Positions 33,108 to 43,272 are shown, counted from the stretch's first letter. The stretch is 64,000 bases of DNA from CAXXOK01 sp963664595 (GCA_963664595.2 CAXXOK010000011.1:496001-560000), one strand, 5' to 3'. Program-made: numbers and translations. The notes: a model not told the origin generated them from the letters alone.

Positions 33108-34457
33108 TTACTTATCCAGGTAGGTTGCGGTGCCCGCCGAGGGATGGAGGGGATCGTAATCGGAGATCACAAGCCGCTGCACGTTGCCGCTGGCAATATC
33201 ATCCTCATAGGCCTGGTTGTAACGGGTGTTGAGATCCTCAATGGCGGTATCGATGTCCACATAACCCATGATGGCGTTCCACAGCACGGTGCGGTAGTTG
33301 TCGCCGGTCAGGTTGATGGTGGGCACTGCCGGATAAACGGACTCATACTCCAGCAGGGAGAAATCCGCCAGGCGGCCGATCTTGGTCTTATCGATCACGT
33401 TATTCATATAGGAGCTGATCGGCAGGCAGTAGCCGCCTTCCAGATAACCCTTGAGGAAAGCTTCGGACTGGAAGTACTGGATCACCTTCCATGCCGCGTC
33501 CTGATTGGCGGACGAGGACAGGATGACATACCCCTTGGAGGGCGTGGTCTGCAAAGCGCCCTTGATTTCGCCGTCGAGCGAGGGCACTTCGGCTACGCCC
33601 CACTCAAACGCGGTAATCGGCAGCTGCTCGGTGAATACGCCCGCTTCCTGGGATGCATTGCCCCACAGGGCGAAGGCGCCGTTCTGGAACAGTGCGCGCA
33701 TGTTATCCACGCCCTGCTGATCGGGATAGGCGATGCCTTCCTCGATAAAGCGGCGGCCTTTTTCCAAAATCGGCTTATAGCCGGAGAAATCGAACTTGCC
33801 GTTGACATAGTCGTAGTAGTAAATGCCGGAAACCTGCGCGATCATCTCCAGCTGACGCTCGAAGGGCGAGGACGACGTAAAGCCGATGCCGTAGTACGCG
33901 CCGCTGCCGTCCGCGGTGATCTGCTTGGCCATGTCGATGTACTCATCCAGCGTTGCGGGAATCCCGGTGAAGCCGCTCTTTTCCAACAATGCCTTGTTGT
34001 ACTCGATGCGGACGCCGGAGCGCATGCCGGAGAAAACCCAGTAGATGTCGTCGCCGATGGCGTTGAGGCCTTCATAGGCGTGCTCATAGGGCTCGTTGAC
34101 CAGCTGGTAGGTTTCATCCGCGGCGATATAATCGCTCAGGGATACCAGCATGCCATTGTCCACAAAGTTTTTCAGCGTAATGCTGTGCCCCACGATATCC
34201 GGTGCGGTTCCGCCCTGATACGCGAGCAGGATCTGGTTTTCGTACTCGTCCGTGATCACCTGCATATCAATGCGGATATTGTCGGTGTTCTCGGCGTTGT
34301 ACTTTTCAATCATCTGGTTCATGTATTCAGCGTCGTGCCTGTCGTTGGTCCAGTAGGTGATCACCGTTTCGCCCTCGGCAAATGCCGGTACGGCGCTCAG
34401 TACGGAGACCAGTATCATTACCAGTGCAACCATAAGGCTCAGTTTTTTGTTGACCAT
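33108..34457 (-). CDS. Sugar ABC transporter substrate-binding protein
   Basis: A 449-residue extracellular solute-binding protein (family 1). The start was set at ATG 34457 (MVNKKLSLMVAL), with AGGAGG upstream; cleavage is likely after AFA. There is no lipobox cysteine, so anchoring is not by lipid, which is unusual for Bacillota but repeated in other binding proteins here. Family features include the opening VITYWTNDRHDAEYMNQMIEKYN, GGTAPDIVGHS near 90, and GNASQEAGVF and SANQDAAWKVIQYF later. It is the first gene of the 34457-28606 operon, with a strong promoter at 34531-34559. The divergent YesN/YesM system probably controls it. The ligand is unknown. Confidence 0.92.
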   Translation of the reverse strand: MVNKKLSLMVALVMILVSVLSAVPAFAEGETVITYWTNDRHDAEYMNQMIEKYNAENTDNIRIDMQVITDEYENQILLAYQGGTAPDIVGHSITLKNFVDNGMLVSLSDYIAADETYQLVNEPYEHAYEGLNAIGDDIYWVFSGMRSGVRIEYNKALLEKSGFTGIPATLDEYIDMAKQITADGSGAYYGIGFTSSSPFERQLEMIAQVSGIYYYDYVNGKFDFSGYKPILEKGRRFIEEGIAYPDQQGVDNMRALFQNGAFALWGNASQEAGVFTEQLPITAFEWGVAEVPSLDGEIKGALQTTPSKGYVILSSSANQDAAWKVIQYFQSEAFLKGYLEGGYCLPISSYMNNVIDKTKIGRLADFSLLEYESVYPAVPTINLTGDNYRTVLWNAIMGYVDIDTAIEDLNTRYNQAYEDDIASGNVQRLVISDYDPLHPSAGTATYLDK

Positions 34458-34530
34458 CGTACAAACTCCTCCTGTTATTTCTTCATCGGGGATCATCCGT
34501 CAAAGCGGCCCCCGATGGATCCTGCTCATT

Positions 34531-34559
34531 TTTATACTATCATTATGGGTGCATTTCAA
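34531..34559 (-). promoter_or_regulatory. Promoter of the sugar-transport operon
   Basis: On the minus strand TTGAAA, 17 bases, then TATAAA, 75 bases before the binding-protein start. Confidence 0.65.
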
Positions 34560-34725
34560 CCACATATTCCATGGTATATGTAACACATTCCATGATAACG
34601 GATGCAAACCCGTTCTTCTTATGCTATACTTGCGTCACATGACAGGAAACAGAACTTGTCCGGACCGTGAATCCGGCAGGGAAACCGGAGGCTTTATTCC
34701 CTATTTTCATCCTGGCGGGAGGCGC

Positions 34726-36288
34726 ATGGAAATGGACCGGTTCCGCGTACTGATTGCCGACGACGAGGCAGTGATCCGCAGCGGCCTGACGGAGGCTATC
34801 AACTGGAATTTTTTCAACGCCCAGATCATCGGCGCCGCGGAAAACGGGCAGACGGCGCTTTCCATGATTTTAAAGCATAAGCCGGAGCTTGCGGTGGTGG
34901 ATATCAAAATGCCCCTGATGGACGGCCTGGAGGTAATTCACCGGGTGCGGGAAGCCGGTCTCGACACCCGGTTCATCATCCTGAGCGGGTACGACGACTT
35001 TACCCTGGCGCAGAAGGCAATCCGTTACGGCGCGTGCGCGTATTTCCTCAAGCCCCTCAAGATCGGGGAGTTTGAGGATGAGCTTTCCCACCAGTTCCGC
35101 GAGATCTCGGCCCGGAAAAACCCGGGCGCGGCGGGCGCGAACATGGAAGCGCTGCTGCAAAGCTCCCGCACCTTCTATTTAAACCAGCTGATCGCCAACG
35201 AAATACACGGGCCGGAGGAGATTGAGCGGCGGGCGCTACTGGTGGATCTGTGGTGGCTGTCGGAAAGCTGGTGCGTACTTGCCTGCTCGGCCGCACTCCC
35301 CGCCGGGGAGGCGCTGTCCGAAGGCCTGCGGGACGCTATCCCCGCCTTCCACGACGCCTTTGCCGATCTCCGGCACGAGGTGTTCATGTACGGCGACGAG
35401 GTGCTTGTCACCGTGCTGCGCATGGATAAAGCCGCCCTGCCCTCCCTGTACCGCACGCTTACCGCGCTCATCGCCGACCTTGCGGCCAAAACCGGCCGCC
35501 GCTATTACGCGGGCATCGGCAAGCTGGTGCAGGGCGCCGGTCAGGCCGCCGTTTCCTACGCCTCCGCCCTGCGCGCCCTGTCGTACCACCTGTACGAGCG
35601 GCCGGGGGATGTGTACGACAACACCATCATCTGCCGCCGGGAGCCGCCCGTAACCCCCGGCACAAGCTCCGGCGAAAAGCTGCTCGACGCCATCGAAACC
35701 TCCGACACGGCGGCGGTGCGCCGCCTGTGCCGGGCCTATATGGATTCGCTGTTCTTTGTCAAGCTCCCCCCGCCGGATTACCTGCGCGCGATGTGCGTCC
35801 GCCTGATCACCGTCACCGGGGTACAACTGCGGGCCCGCCACCCTGATTTTAACCCCCCGGCCAGGGACGCCGCGGAGAACATCCGCGCGTGCAACACGGT
35901 CGGCGAGCTTTGCCAGTGGCTGGAAGGCGGCCTGCTTTCGCTGGCCGGGCATTACCGGCAAATGAAGGAGGACGCCGACCCGGTCATCCGGTGCGCCAAG
36001 CAATTCATCCACGACAACATCAGCACCCCCCTCAAGGCAAAGGATATCGCCGCGGTCGTCAACCTGAGCGAGTCCTACTTCACGATATATTTTAAGCAGA
36101 AAACCGGCCAGAACTACCGGGATTATGTGCTTGCCGCCCGCACGGAGCTTGCCAAGGCGCTGCTTTCGGAAAACCGTCTCACGATCAGCGAAATCGCCGC
36201 CGCCACCGGCTATCAGGATTACCGTTCCCTGTCGCGGGCGTTTAAAAGCGTTACCGGTCTATCCCCCTCCGGGTATCAAAGCAAATGA
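34726..36288 (+). CDS. YesN-type response regulator with AraC helix-turn-helix
   Basis: About 520 residues from ATG 34726, behind GGGAGG; the open frame upstream is longer but not protein-like. Residues 5-125 are a receiver domain with the acidic pair DDEA, the phospho-acceptor Asp in LAVVDIKMPLMDG near 58, and Lys in YFLKPLKI. The middle 280 residues are the linker domain common to large YesN proteins. The C-terminal 100 residues hold two AraC helix-turn-helix motifs (LKAKDIAAVVNLSESYF and ISEIAAATGYQDYRSLSRAFK). Its stop overlaps the kinase start (ATGA), forming a two-component pair that likely activates the divergent sugar operon. Confidence 0.9.
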   Translation: MEMDRFRVLIADDEAVIRSGLTEAINWNFFNAQIIGAAENGQTALSMILKHKPELAVVDIKMPLMDGLEVIHRVREAGLDTRFIILSGYDDFTLAQKAIRYGACAYFLKPLKIGEFEDELSHQFREISARKNPGAAGANMEALLQSSRTFYLNQLIANEIHGPEEIERRALLVDLWWLSESWCVLACSAALPAGEALSEGLRDAIPAFHDAFADLRHEVFMYGDEVLVTVLRMDKAALPSLYRTLTALIADLAAKTGRRYYAGIGKLVQGAGQAAVSYASALRALSYHLYERPGDVYDNTIICRREPPVTPGTSSGEKLLDAIETSDTAAVRRLCRAYMDSLFFVKLPPPDYLRAMCVRLITVTGVQLRARHPDFNPPARDAAENIRACNTVGELCQWLEGGLLSLAGHYRQMKEDADPVIRCAKQFIHDNISTPLKAKDIAAVVNLSESYFTIYFKQKTGQNYRDYVLAARTELAKALLSENRLTISEIAAATGYQDYRSLSRAFKSVTGLSPSGYQSK

Positions 36289-38150
36289 AAAGAATGCTCA
36301 AAAACGTACTGTCCAAATATCTATCCGCCGTCAGCCCGTCGCGCCATATCATGGTGAAAATCTGGCTGTACACGGCGGCGGTGATGCTGGCCTTTTCTAT
36401 GCTGGTTCTTTTCGGCGCGCAGTTCTTTCTGAACCACTTTTATGTGGATTCCGCGCTGGAGCGCACGGCCAAAAACGTTCGCAGCACCGCCGAGGCCGCC
36501 AGCGAATCCATCGACAGCATCATTCTCCGCTTCGTTGCCGTTTGCGGCACGCTCGACTTCAAGGATATCATGTTTCGGATACGCAACGCCGACGCGGCAG
36601 ACTATACGGAGCTGAACAACGACCTGCAGGATACGCTGTACAACCTGGGCACCTGCAACCTGCTGGTCAGCTCCGCCGTGATCATCTCGCGCCAGGACAT
36701 GCGGTTTACCCTGCTGTCGCAGCAGCTTACCACAGGCGCAGGCGGCTATACACTGGGCTATGATCCTTCTCAGATCCGCGGCCTTACGTTTTTGCCGGTC
36801 TGCCCCAGCCCCATCCGGGGCAAGGGCGCGGTGGTGCCGCTGGCCATTCCGCTCGCCTTTCTGGGCGGCGACAGCCTGCTGACCATCGCGCCGGACGCGG
36901 AAAGCGCCCTTGCGATCCTGTATCTGTTTTTGGATGCCGAAGCCCTCAACAAGGCACTCGGGCAATACGGCGAGGGGAAAAACAACGTTGCCTACCTGAT
37001 CGGCGGCGACGGAACCGTGCTTAACGCATCGCCCGGCAACGACGCGTTCCGCCGCGCCCTGGAGGACGGCGTTTTTGATCTGCCGTCCGGCAGCGGCGGG
37101 GAACCGGGCGAAACCCAGTCCTACCGCCTTGGCGACCAGTGGGTGCTCAACACGCGGCTGGGGCGGCGCGATCTGTATCTGACCGTGGTCATCTCCAGGG
37201 ATACGCTGCTGTCGCCGCTCACAAAGCTGAAAACCAACCTGCTGTTTGCCAGCGCCGCCTCGGTGCTGATCATGTTTCTGGTATCGCTGTTTTCGGCCAT
37301 TTTCCTGTCCGCGCCGCTGCGCAGGCTGACCGGCGTGGTCCGCACCATTTCGGACGGTACATACACATCGGACAGCATGCTGCACCAGCACGATGAGATC
37401 GGCCAGCTGAGCGAGGCCATCGATACGATGTACCATACGATCCAAAGCCAGATCGAACAGATTTATGAGGAGCGCCGCGCCAAGTACAATGCCGAGGTGC
37501 GGCTGTTTACCGAGCAGATCAATCCGCATTTTTTATACAACACGCTGGAGTTTATCAACCTTGAGGTATACAACGGCCACACGGAAAACGCCGCACAGAT
37601 GATCCAGAGCCTGGGCAGCTTTATGCGCATCGGGCTGAGCTTCGGCAGTGATCAGATACCCCTGGAAAAGGAACTGGAGCATGTGCAGGCCTACCTGACG
37701 ATCATGAATCACCGGTTCAACCACAATATCTGTTTTACCGCCGATATCCCAAAGGACCTGCGCACCCGGCGCGTGCTCAAGATCATTCTCCAGCCGATTG
37801 TGGAAAACGCCATCCGCCACGGCTTTTTGCTGGAGGAACATAATTCCTTCATCCAAACCCCGTCCATCCGCATCAAATGCCATCTGGAAAACGAAATGCT
37901 TGTGCTGTCCGTTATCGACAACGGGATGGGCTTTGACGTGAACAAGATCACGCAGATCATGCGCACGAGCCCCGATCCGCGGGCCCATCTTGGGCTCAAC
38001 AACGTATACACCCGCCTGCGCCTTCTTTACGGAAACGAAACGGACATCGTGTTTCAGTCCATTCCCTATTACCGAAACACGGTATCCGTGCTGATTCCCT
38101 ACCGCTGCACCGGGGCGGACGATAACGGCAATCCGTCCTCCGGGCTGTAG
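36285..38150 (+). CDS. YesM-type sensor histidine kinase
   Basis: 621 residues. A transmembrane helix near residues 25-50 (TAAVMLAFSMLVLFGAQFF) is followed by a 240-residue extracytoplasmic sensor (dCache-like) and a second helix near 315-340 (LLFASAASVLIMFLVSLFSAIF). Next come a HAMP linker and a His-kinase domain with the phospho-acceptor in NPHFLYNTLEFINLE near 410. The ATP-binding N-box is IVENAIRHGF and the G-box is NGMGFD. It senses an extracellular signal, probably via the binding protein, and phosphorylates the YesN partner. ATG 36285 overlaps the regulator stop. Confidence 0.9.
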   Translation: MKRMLKNVLSKYLSAVSPSRHIMVKIWLYTAAVMLAFSMLVLFGAQFFLNHFYVDSALERTAKNVRSTAEAASESIDSIILRFVAVCGTLDFKDIMFRIRNADAADYTELNNDLQDTLYNLGTCNLLVSSAVIISRQDMRFTLLSQQLTTGAGGYTLGYDPSQIRGLTFLPVCPSPIRGKGAVVPLAIPLAFLGGDSLLTIAPDAESALAILYLFLDAEALNKALGQYGEGKNNVAYLIGGDGTVLNASPGNDAFRRALEDGVFDLPSGSGGEPGETQSYRLGDQWVLNTRLGRRDLYLTVVISRDTLLSPLTKLKTNLLFASAASVLIMFLVSLFSAIFLSAPLRRLTGVVRTISDGTYTSDSMLHQHDEIGQLSEAIDTMYHTIQSQIEQIYEERRAKYNAEVRLFTEQINPHFLYNTLEFINLEVYNGHTENAAQMIQSLGSFMRIGLSFGSDQIPLEKELEHVQAYLTIMNHRFNHNICFTADIPKDLRTRRVLKIILQPIVENAIRHGFLLEEHNSFIQTPSIRIKCHLENEMLVLSVIDNGMGFDVNKITQIMRTSPDPRAHLGLNNVYTRLRLLYGNETDIVFQSIPYYRNTVSVLIPYRCTGADDNGNPSSGL

Positions 38151-38221
38151 CGCGGCGTTGTGTAATTTTTCGTAAGCCCTGCGGCAAAAGCCCGCGGTTT
38201 TTTCAGCAGGCAGCCAAGCGT

Positions 38222-39097
38222 CTACAGCGCATGGTAAACGGCGGGGCGCTGGTTGAGGCAAAAAACGCCGACGCCGCCAATGCCCAGATGTGAGCCGAGG
38301 ACGCTGCCGATCTGCTCGCAAAGGAACGTGCAATCCGGCAGGTGCTTTTTCAGCAGTGAAATCATATACTCGGCCCGGTCCGGATCATCCGCGTGGGTTA
38401 CCCCGATGATCTGGCACTGAAACTCGCGGGCGTAGCTTTCGATCATCTCGGCGACGGCCCCCAGGGATTTCTGGGAGCCTCTGACAAACCGTACAATATG
38501 CAGCATTCCGTTGCGCACATCCATCAGGGGCTTGATGCTTAAAATGTCGCCGATGCCGCCCGCCGCGCGGGCCAGCACCCTGCCGCCGCGCATGGCGCCG
38601 GACAGGTCGTCGATGGTGAAGGCGTACTTTATATGCTCGGCCATCCACAGGCTTTGGGAAAGCAGCTCGTCAAACGAAGCGCCCTTTTCCATCATCAGGC
38701 CGAGCTGAACGGCGATCAGACCCGTGCCCATCGACCCGCCCCTGGAATCGACAACTTCCATACGGCGCTGCGGATAGGCCTCCTTGAGCGATGCGCAAAC
38801 GGTGCTTGCCAGGGTATAGGTTCCCGACATCGCCGAGGAAAACGCGAGATAAATAAAATCATCCCCCGCCTGCGCGATGGACGTAAAAAGCGCCTGGGCA
38901 TCCTCCGCCAGGATCTGTGAGGTTTTAGGGGTTTTGCCCTCCCGTATCGCCTGGTATACATCCTCCAGCTGAATATCGACCCCGTCGAGATACGGCTTTC
39001 CATTGATAACCACCGACAGCCGCAGCACGGCGATGGAGAACCGTTCCAGCAGGCCTTTGGGCAGGTCACAGGTACTGTCTACAATGATTCTTGTCAC
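38222..39097 (-). CDS. DegV-family fatty-acid-binding protein
   Basis: About 291 residues. It starts at GTG 39097 (TRIIVDSTCDLP), with AAGGAG about ten bases upstream; the frame further upstream is not protein-like. The DegV signature is complete: VDSTCDLP at the N-terminus, KTSQ near residue 63 (GKTPKTSQILAE), FSSAMSGTY near 90 and VVDSRGGSMGTGL near 115. Members bind single fatty acids, acting as FakB subunits that present them to the FakA kinase. No FakA is in this window. The gene is convergent with the sensor kinase; a GC-rich hairpin with a TTTTTT tail lies between them near 38175-38205. Confidence 0.9.
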   Translation of the reverse strand: MTRIIVDSTCDLPKGLLERFSIAVLRLSVVINGKPYLDGVDIQLEDVYQAIREGKTPKTSQILAEDAQALFTSIAQAGDDFIYLAFSSAMSGTYTLASTVCASLKEAYPQRRMEVVDSRGGSMGTGLIAVQLGLMMEKGASFDELLSQSLWMAEHIKYAFTIDDLSGAMRGGRVLARAAGGIGDILSIKPLMDVRNGMLHIVRFVRGSQKSLGAVAEMIESYAREFQCQIIGVTHADDPDRAEYMISLLKKHLPDCTFLCEQIGSVLGSHLGIGGVGVFCLNQRPAVYHAL

Positions 39098-39613
39098 GGT
39101 CCGTAGCTCCTTACTCCTTGGTAAATGATAGGTTTTTTCTGTGGCAGCCCATAAAAAAATGCCTGCGCTCATCCCGCAGACCCAGGTCCGTATCTGTATT
39201 TCGCAGGCGGTCGGTATTCGCTGGATCAGCCGATGGGACAGGGCGTTCGTATGGCGTTCCCCGGGCGGCTGCCGTCGGTTTCAGGGGACGGCTTCGCTAT
39301 TACTATACCGCAAGAAAACTTTTTTTCATAGGGTGAAACCGCAAATTTTTGCGATTTCCGGTTCTGTTGCCGGACCCGGAAAGCGAAACAAACAGAGCCT
39401 CGTGTCCCGTTTCGTCCGGCACACCGGAGGCCCGCTCCGCCTGCGCCGCCCCGTTTGCCCTGTGTGCCGCACGGCTGGGAAATCCTGAGAATCCCGGGGT
39501 TGCATTTTTTGTTACAAGTGGTATACTGGTCGCAACAAACAACCGAAAGCCGCGCACAAATACAATCGCCTGTGCTGCGGTGGTTTTCGCGCTTCATTGA
39601 AGGAGGAGAAAAC
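39098..39613. other. Intergenic region with binding-protein promoter
   Basis: 516 bases upstream of the iron-type transporter. No supported gene. A hairpin near 39150-39185 (TGCGGGATGAG region) and a promoter at 39500-39527 are the visible features. Confidence 0.5.
39500..39527 (+). promoter_or_regulatory. Promoter of the iron-type ABC transporter
   Basis: TTGCAT, 16 bases, TATACT, with TGG before the -10. It lies about 85 bases before the binding-protein start. Confidence 0.6.
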
Positions 39614-40632
39614 ATGAAAAAGATTCTGGCGGTTTTCCTGTGTCTGGCAATGCTGTCGGCGGTTCCCTCGGTTCTGGCGGTCAACGAGGATATCGGCGGC
39701 AAGGTGACCATCTACACGTCCATGTACCAGTTCGTTATCGACATGATGGCCGAAGCGCTCAAGGCGGAATTCCCCAACCTGGAAGTGGAATTCTTCTACG
39801 GCGGCACAGGATCGCTGCAAACCAAGCTGGCCGGTGAAATGGAAACCGGCACCCTGGGCTGCGACATGATGCTGGTGGCCGAGCCCGCCTATTCGCTGGA
39901 GCTCAAGGAAGGCGGCTGGCTCCATTCCTACATCATCGACGGCGCCGCGGACAAGCTGCGCTTTACCTATGACGAGGAAGGCTACTGGTACCCCGTGCGC
40001 GTGTGCAACATGGTGCTCGCGTACAATCCCGATCTGTTCAGCGCCGAGGAGCTGCCCAAAACGTTCTATGATTTCGCGTACGACACATCTCTGAAGGGCC
40101 AGATCTCCATGGGCAACCCGCTGACCAGCGGCACCACCATGGCGTCCGTGGCGGCGCTGAGCGACAAATACGGCTATGAGTATTTCACCGCACTGGGTGA
40201 AAACGATGTGATGATCGAGTCCGGCTCCACGGCGCTGGCCAAGCTGCAGACGGGCGAGTGCAAGGTGATCATGATTCTGGAGGAAAGCGTACTAAAGATC
40301 CGCAAGGAAGAGGGCAGCACCATCGCCTGCATCTATCCCGAGGACGGCAACATTATGATCCCCTCCACCGTGATGACCGTGGCCGAGGACCGCAGCGCCA
40401 ACATGAACATCGAAGCTGCGAGGCGATTACCGACTGGCTGCTCAGCGACGCGGGCCAGGCGTTTGTCCTGCAGGGCTACATGCACGGCGTGCTCAAGGGC
40501 ATGACGGGCATCCCCTATGATTCCATCAGCACCGACAGCCTGATCCAAAGCGATATGGGCGTGGATTGGGTACGCTGCTACACCATGCGCGAGGAAATCC
40601 GCACCGAGTTCCAGGAGCGCGTTACGCAGTAA
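39614..40632 (+). pseudogene. Ferric-iron-type ABC substrate-binding protein, frameshifted
   Basis: FbpA/AfuA-like extracellular binding protein, about 338 residues if the frame were intact. ATG 39614 follows AGGAGGAG; the signal peptide ends VPSVLAV. Family features are VTIYTSMYQFVIDMMAEALK, FFYGGTGSLQTKLAGE and DMMLVAEPAYSLEL. Near 40418 one base is missing: the first frame ends in unrelated residues at 40504, whereas the proper sequence (EAITDWLLSDAGQAFVLQGY) continues in the next frame to TAA 40632. The rest is well conserved and the downstream permease and ATPase are intact, so this is either a recent mutation or an assembly error. Related proteins bind Fe3+, 2-aminoethylphosphonate or thiamine; the ligand is not clear. 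Confidence 0.82.
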
Positions 40633-40697
40633 CCGGATAGCCATCGTATCTTCCTGATCGTTTGTAAAAAAACAGCCGCCCCGCGGGGCGACTCACA

Positions 40698-40733
40698 GCA
40701 TCGGCAAAGCGGCAGATACCGCTTTGCCGATGC
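40698..40733 (+). promoter_or_regulatory. 15-bp perfect hairpin between binding protein and permease
   Basis: Arms GCATCGGCAAAGCGG and its complement around CAGATA, ending a few bases before AAGGAGG of the permease. It probably protects the binding-protein mRNA end or partly stops transcription, a common arrangement in importer operons. Confidence 0.65.
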
Positions 40734-40754
40734 AAAATAAGGAGGACTTTCTCC

Positions 40755-43256
40755 ATGAAAATATCCGCCGGACAGGCGGTACCGGTTCTGCAATCCCGTG
40801 GCCGCTCCACCATGGCGGTCAGGCTGGCGCTGCTGGTGCTCCTGCTGTTGGGGGCGGGAATGATCGCAAGCGGGCTTGCGGGGATTCGCGCTTACAAAGC
40901 CTCGGGGTTCAACACCGAGGAGGCCTATTCCGACATCTACAAGCTGGGCGGCGAGCTGGACGATGGATACGACAACTATACCGCCCCCATCCTTGCGCTG
41001 CTGACCGATGCGCAGCGGGAGGCCCTGCAGCCCGTGGCGGACAGCCTGCTGCTTTTGCAGTGGAGCGCGGGCGGGGATGCCGCGCAGGAGCGTGTGACGG
41101 CGCTTCTGGCCAAGGCGCAGGACCCGGTCCGCACACAGTACGAGCTGTTATCCCTTTCCTACGCGCTATCCGGCCCCAAGGTAACCTCCGCCGTGAAAAA
41201 GAGTCTGGCGGCCGTTGCCGACCGCGACAGCTTCCGCCAAAGCCTGCTGCTGTGCCTGCCGGATGAAAGCCGGGCGGCGCCGGAAGCGGCTTCCGCCGCG
41301 CTGGAGGGATTATCCGGCACGGAGCGGCAGGCCATGCTGCTGCAGCTGTTCTTCGTGTCCGCCTCACCGGACGGCGAAACGGTGCCCACGGAGCTGACCA
41401 ACAGCCTGAAAAAATCGGTGCGCGATTCCGCGGCGCGCCTGACCGCCTATGAAATGACCGTGACCCGGCAGGTTTCCTTCCTGATGCGGCTGGTGTACAC
41501 CGGCAGCCGCAGCGTGATTCTCTGCGGCATCCTGCTCTCACTGGACATTTTGCTGCTGGCCTTTCTGCTGAATAAGGAAGGCAACTGGCGGGTGGATTTC
41601 AAATGGATCATCATCCTGCTGATTGTCGATTTTATGCTGGTATTCCAGCTTATGCCCACGATATATCTGCTGATCAAGTCCCTCTTCCCGGAGGGCTCGC
41701 TGTCGCTGGAAACCTTCAAGCGGCTGTACAGCTACAGTATGAACTGGAGCGCGCTGAAGAACACCCTGATCTGCGCCACCTTCACCATGATTCTGGGTAC
41801 GGTGATCGCCTTCCCGCTGGCCTGGCTGGTGGGGCGCACCGATCTGTACGGCAAAAAGTTTTTCCGCAGCCTGTTTGTGCTCACCTACATGGTGCCCCCG
41901 TATCTGGGCGCCATGGCGTGGCTGCGGCTGCTGAACCCCAACGTGGGCAACATCAACGTTGTGCTGCGCTGGATTTTCGGCATGCAGGAGAGCGTCGGCC
42001 CGCTCAACATCTATTCCATCGGCGGCCTGGTGTGGGTGCTGACCTCCTTTTACTACCCCTACGCGTTTATCACCATCTCCCGGGCGATGGAAAAGATGGA
42101 CCCCTCTCTGGAGGAGGCCTCCCGCATCTCCGGCGCATCGCCGCTGAAAACGGTGATGAAGATCACCTTCCCCATGATGACGCCGTCGCTCATCGCGGGC
42201 GCGCTGCTGGTATTCATCGGCGCGGCCAGCGCCTACGGCATTCCCTCCATCATCGGCGCGCCGGGGAAAATTCACACCGTAACCACCCGTATCATCGAGT
42301 ACTACGGGCTTGGCACCCAGGGCATCAACGACGCCACCGGCCTGGCGGTGTTCCTGATGCTGCTGGCCATCTCGATTTTGTATTTTTCCGATTTTGTGGT
42401 ATCCCGGCGGCAATACATCACGGTGTCGGGCAAATCCACGCGGCCCAACCTTGTGGAGCTCAACAAATGGCGGATTCCCCTCACCGTGCTGGTGGGGCTG
42501 TTTGCCGTGGTGATGATTCTGCTGCCGTTCATCACCATCCTGTTCACGTCCTTCAAGGTGGACGTGGGCAAAACCCTGTGGGAGGCGGGCAACTTTACCA
42601 CAGGGCAGTGGACGCAGATTTTCTCCCGCACCGAAACACTGGGCTGCCTGAAAAACTCGCTGATCTTTGCCACGTGCACGGCCACCATCGGCATCCTCGT
42701 CAGCTGCGTGATGAGCTACCTGCTCCAGCGCACCCGGGTTGCAGGCCGCAAAATACCGGATTTCATGATCGCGCTGGGTTCAGGCACGCCCTCGGTGGTG
42801 ATCGCGCTGGGGCTGATTATGACCATGAAGGGCAGCTTCGGCGTGAACATTTACAACACGGCGTATATCATGATCGTGGCGTACATGATCAAATACCTGA
42901 TGATGGGCATGCGCACGGTGGTATCCGCCATGTCGCAAATCCACGTATCGCTGGAGGAAAGCTCCCAGGTATCCGGGGCCAGCTGGCTGCGCACCATGTA
43001 CCGCATCACCGGGCCGCTGATCTTCCCCTCCATCGCCGCCGGTTGGTTTTTGATCTTCATCCCGAGCTTTTATGAGCTTTCGATGACCACGCTGCTATAT
43101 TCCAACACCACCAAAACCATCGGCTTCCAGCTATACGAATACTGGACCTACACCAGCCAGCCCCAGGCCAGCGCCATGGCTTTCGGCATCCTGATGGTGG
43201 TGGTGTTGCTAAACGCGCTGCTGAACCGCCTCACCAAGGGTGAATTCTCCATTTGA
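40755..43256 (+). CDS. Fused ABC transporter permease (FbpB type) with an N-terminal extracytoplasmic domain
   Basis: 833 residues. The last 560 form two fused permease units of six helices each, as in FbpB/AfuB. EAA loops appear as PSLEEASRISGASPLKTVMKI near residues 450-470 and VSLEESSQVSGASWLRTMYRI near 730-750. The first 260 residues are unusual: a transmembrane helix (20-45), then about 190 polar, alanine-rich helical residues (AYSDIYKLGGELDDGYDNY onward) ending before another helix at about 245-265. This part should lie outside the membrane and could contact the binding protein. ATG 40755 follows GGAGGACTTTCTCC. Its stop overlaps the next gene's upstream region; the ATPase start follows after 16 bases. 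Confidence 0.88.
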   Translation: MKISAGQAVPVLQSRGRSTMAVRLALLVLLLLGAGMIASGLAGIRAYKASGFNTEEAYSDIYKLGGELDDGYDNYTAPILALLTDAQREALQPVADSLLLLQWSAGGDAAQERVTALLAKAQDPVRTQYELLSLSYALSGPKVTSAVKKSLAAVADRDSFRQSLLLCLPDESRAAPEAASAALEGLSGTERQAMLLQLFFVSASPDGETVPTELTNSLKKSVRDSAARLTAYEMTVTRQVSFLMRLVYTGSRSVILCGILLSLDILLLAFLLNKEGNWRVDFKWIIILLIVDFMLVFQLMPTIYLLIKSLFPEGSLSLETFKRLYSYSMNWSALKNTLICATFTMILGTVIAFPLAWLVGRTDLYGKKFFRSLFVLTYMVPPYLGAMAWLRLLNPNVGNINVVLRWIFGMQESVGPLNIYSIGGLVWVLTSFYYPYAFITISRAMEKMDPSLEEASRISGASPLKTVMKITFPMMTPSLIAGALLVFIGAASAYGIPSIIGAPGKIHTVTTRIIEYYGLGTQGINDATGLAVFLMLLAISILYFSDFVVSRRQYITVSGKSTRPNLVELNKWRIPLTVLVGLFAVVMILLPFITILFTSFKVDVGKTLWEAGNFTTGQWTQIFSRTETLGCLKNSLIFATCTATIGILVSCVMSYLLQRTRVAGRKIPDFMIALGSGTPSVVIALGLIMTMKGSFGVNIYNTAYIMIVAYMIKYLMMGMRTVVSAMSQIHVSLEESSQVSGASWLRTMYRITGPLIFPSIAAGWFLIFIPSFYELSMTTLLYSNTTKTIGFQLYEYWTYTSQPQASAMAFGILMVVVLLNALLNRLTKGEFSI

Positions 43257-43272
43257 GGAAAGGATGAAACGC

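Noticed and set aside
41603..43075. A 490-codon second frame inside the fused permease
   Set aside because: It lacks hydrophobic segments and family motifs; the main frame carries both EAA loops.
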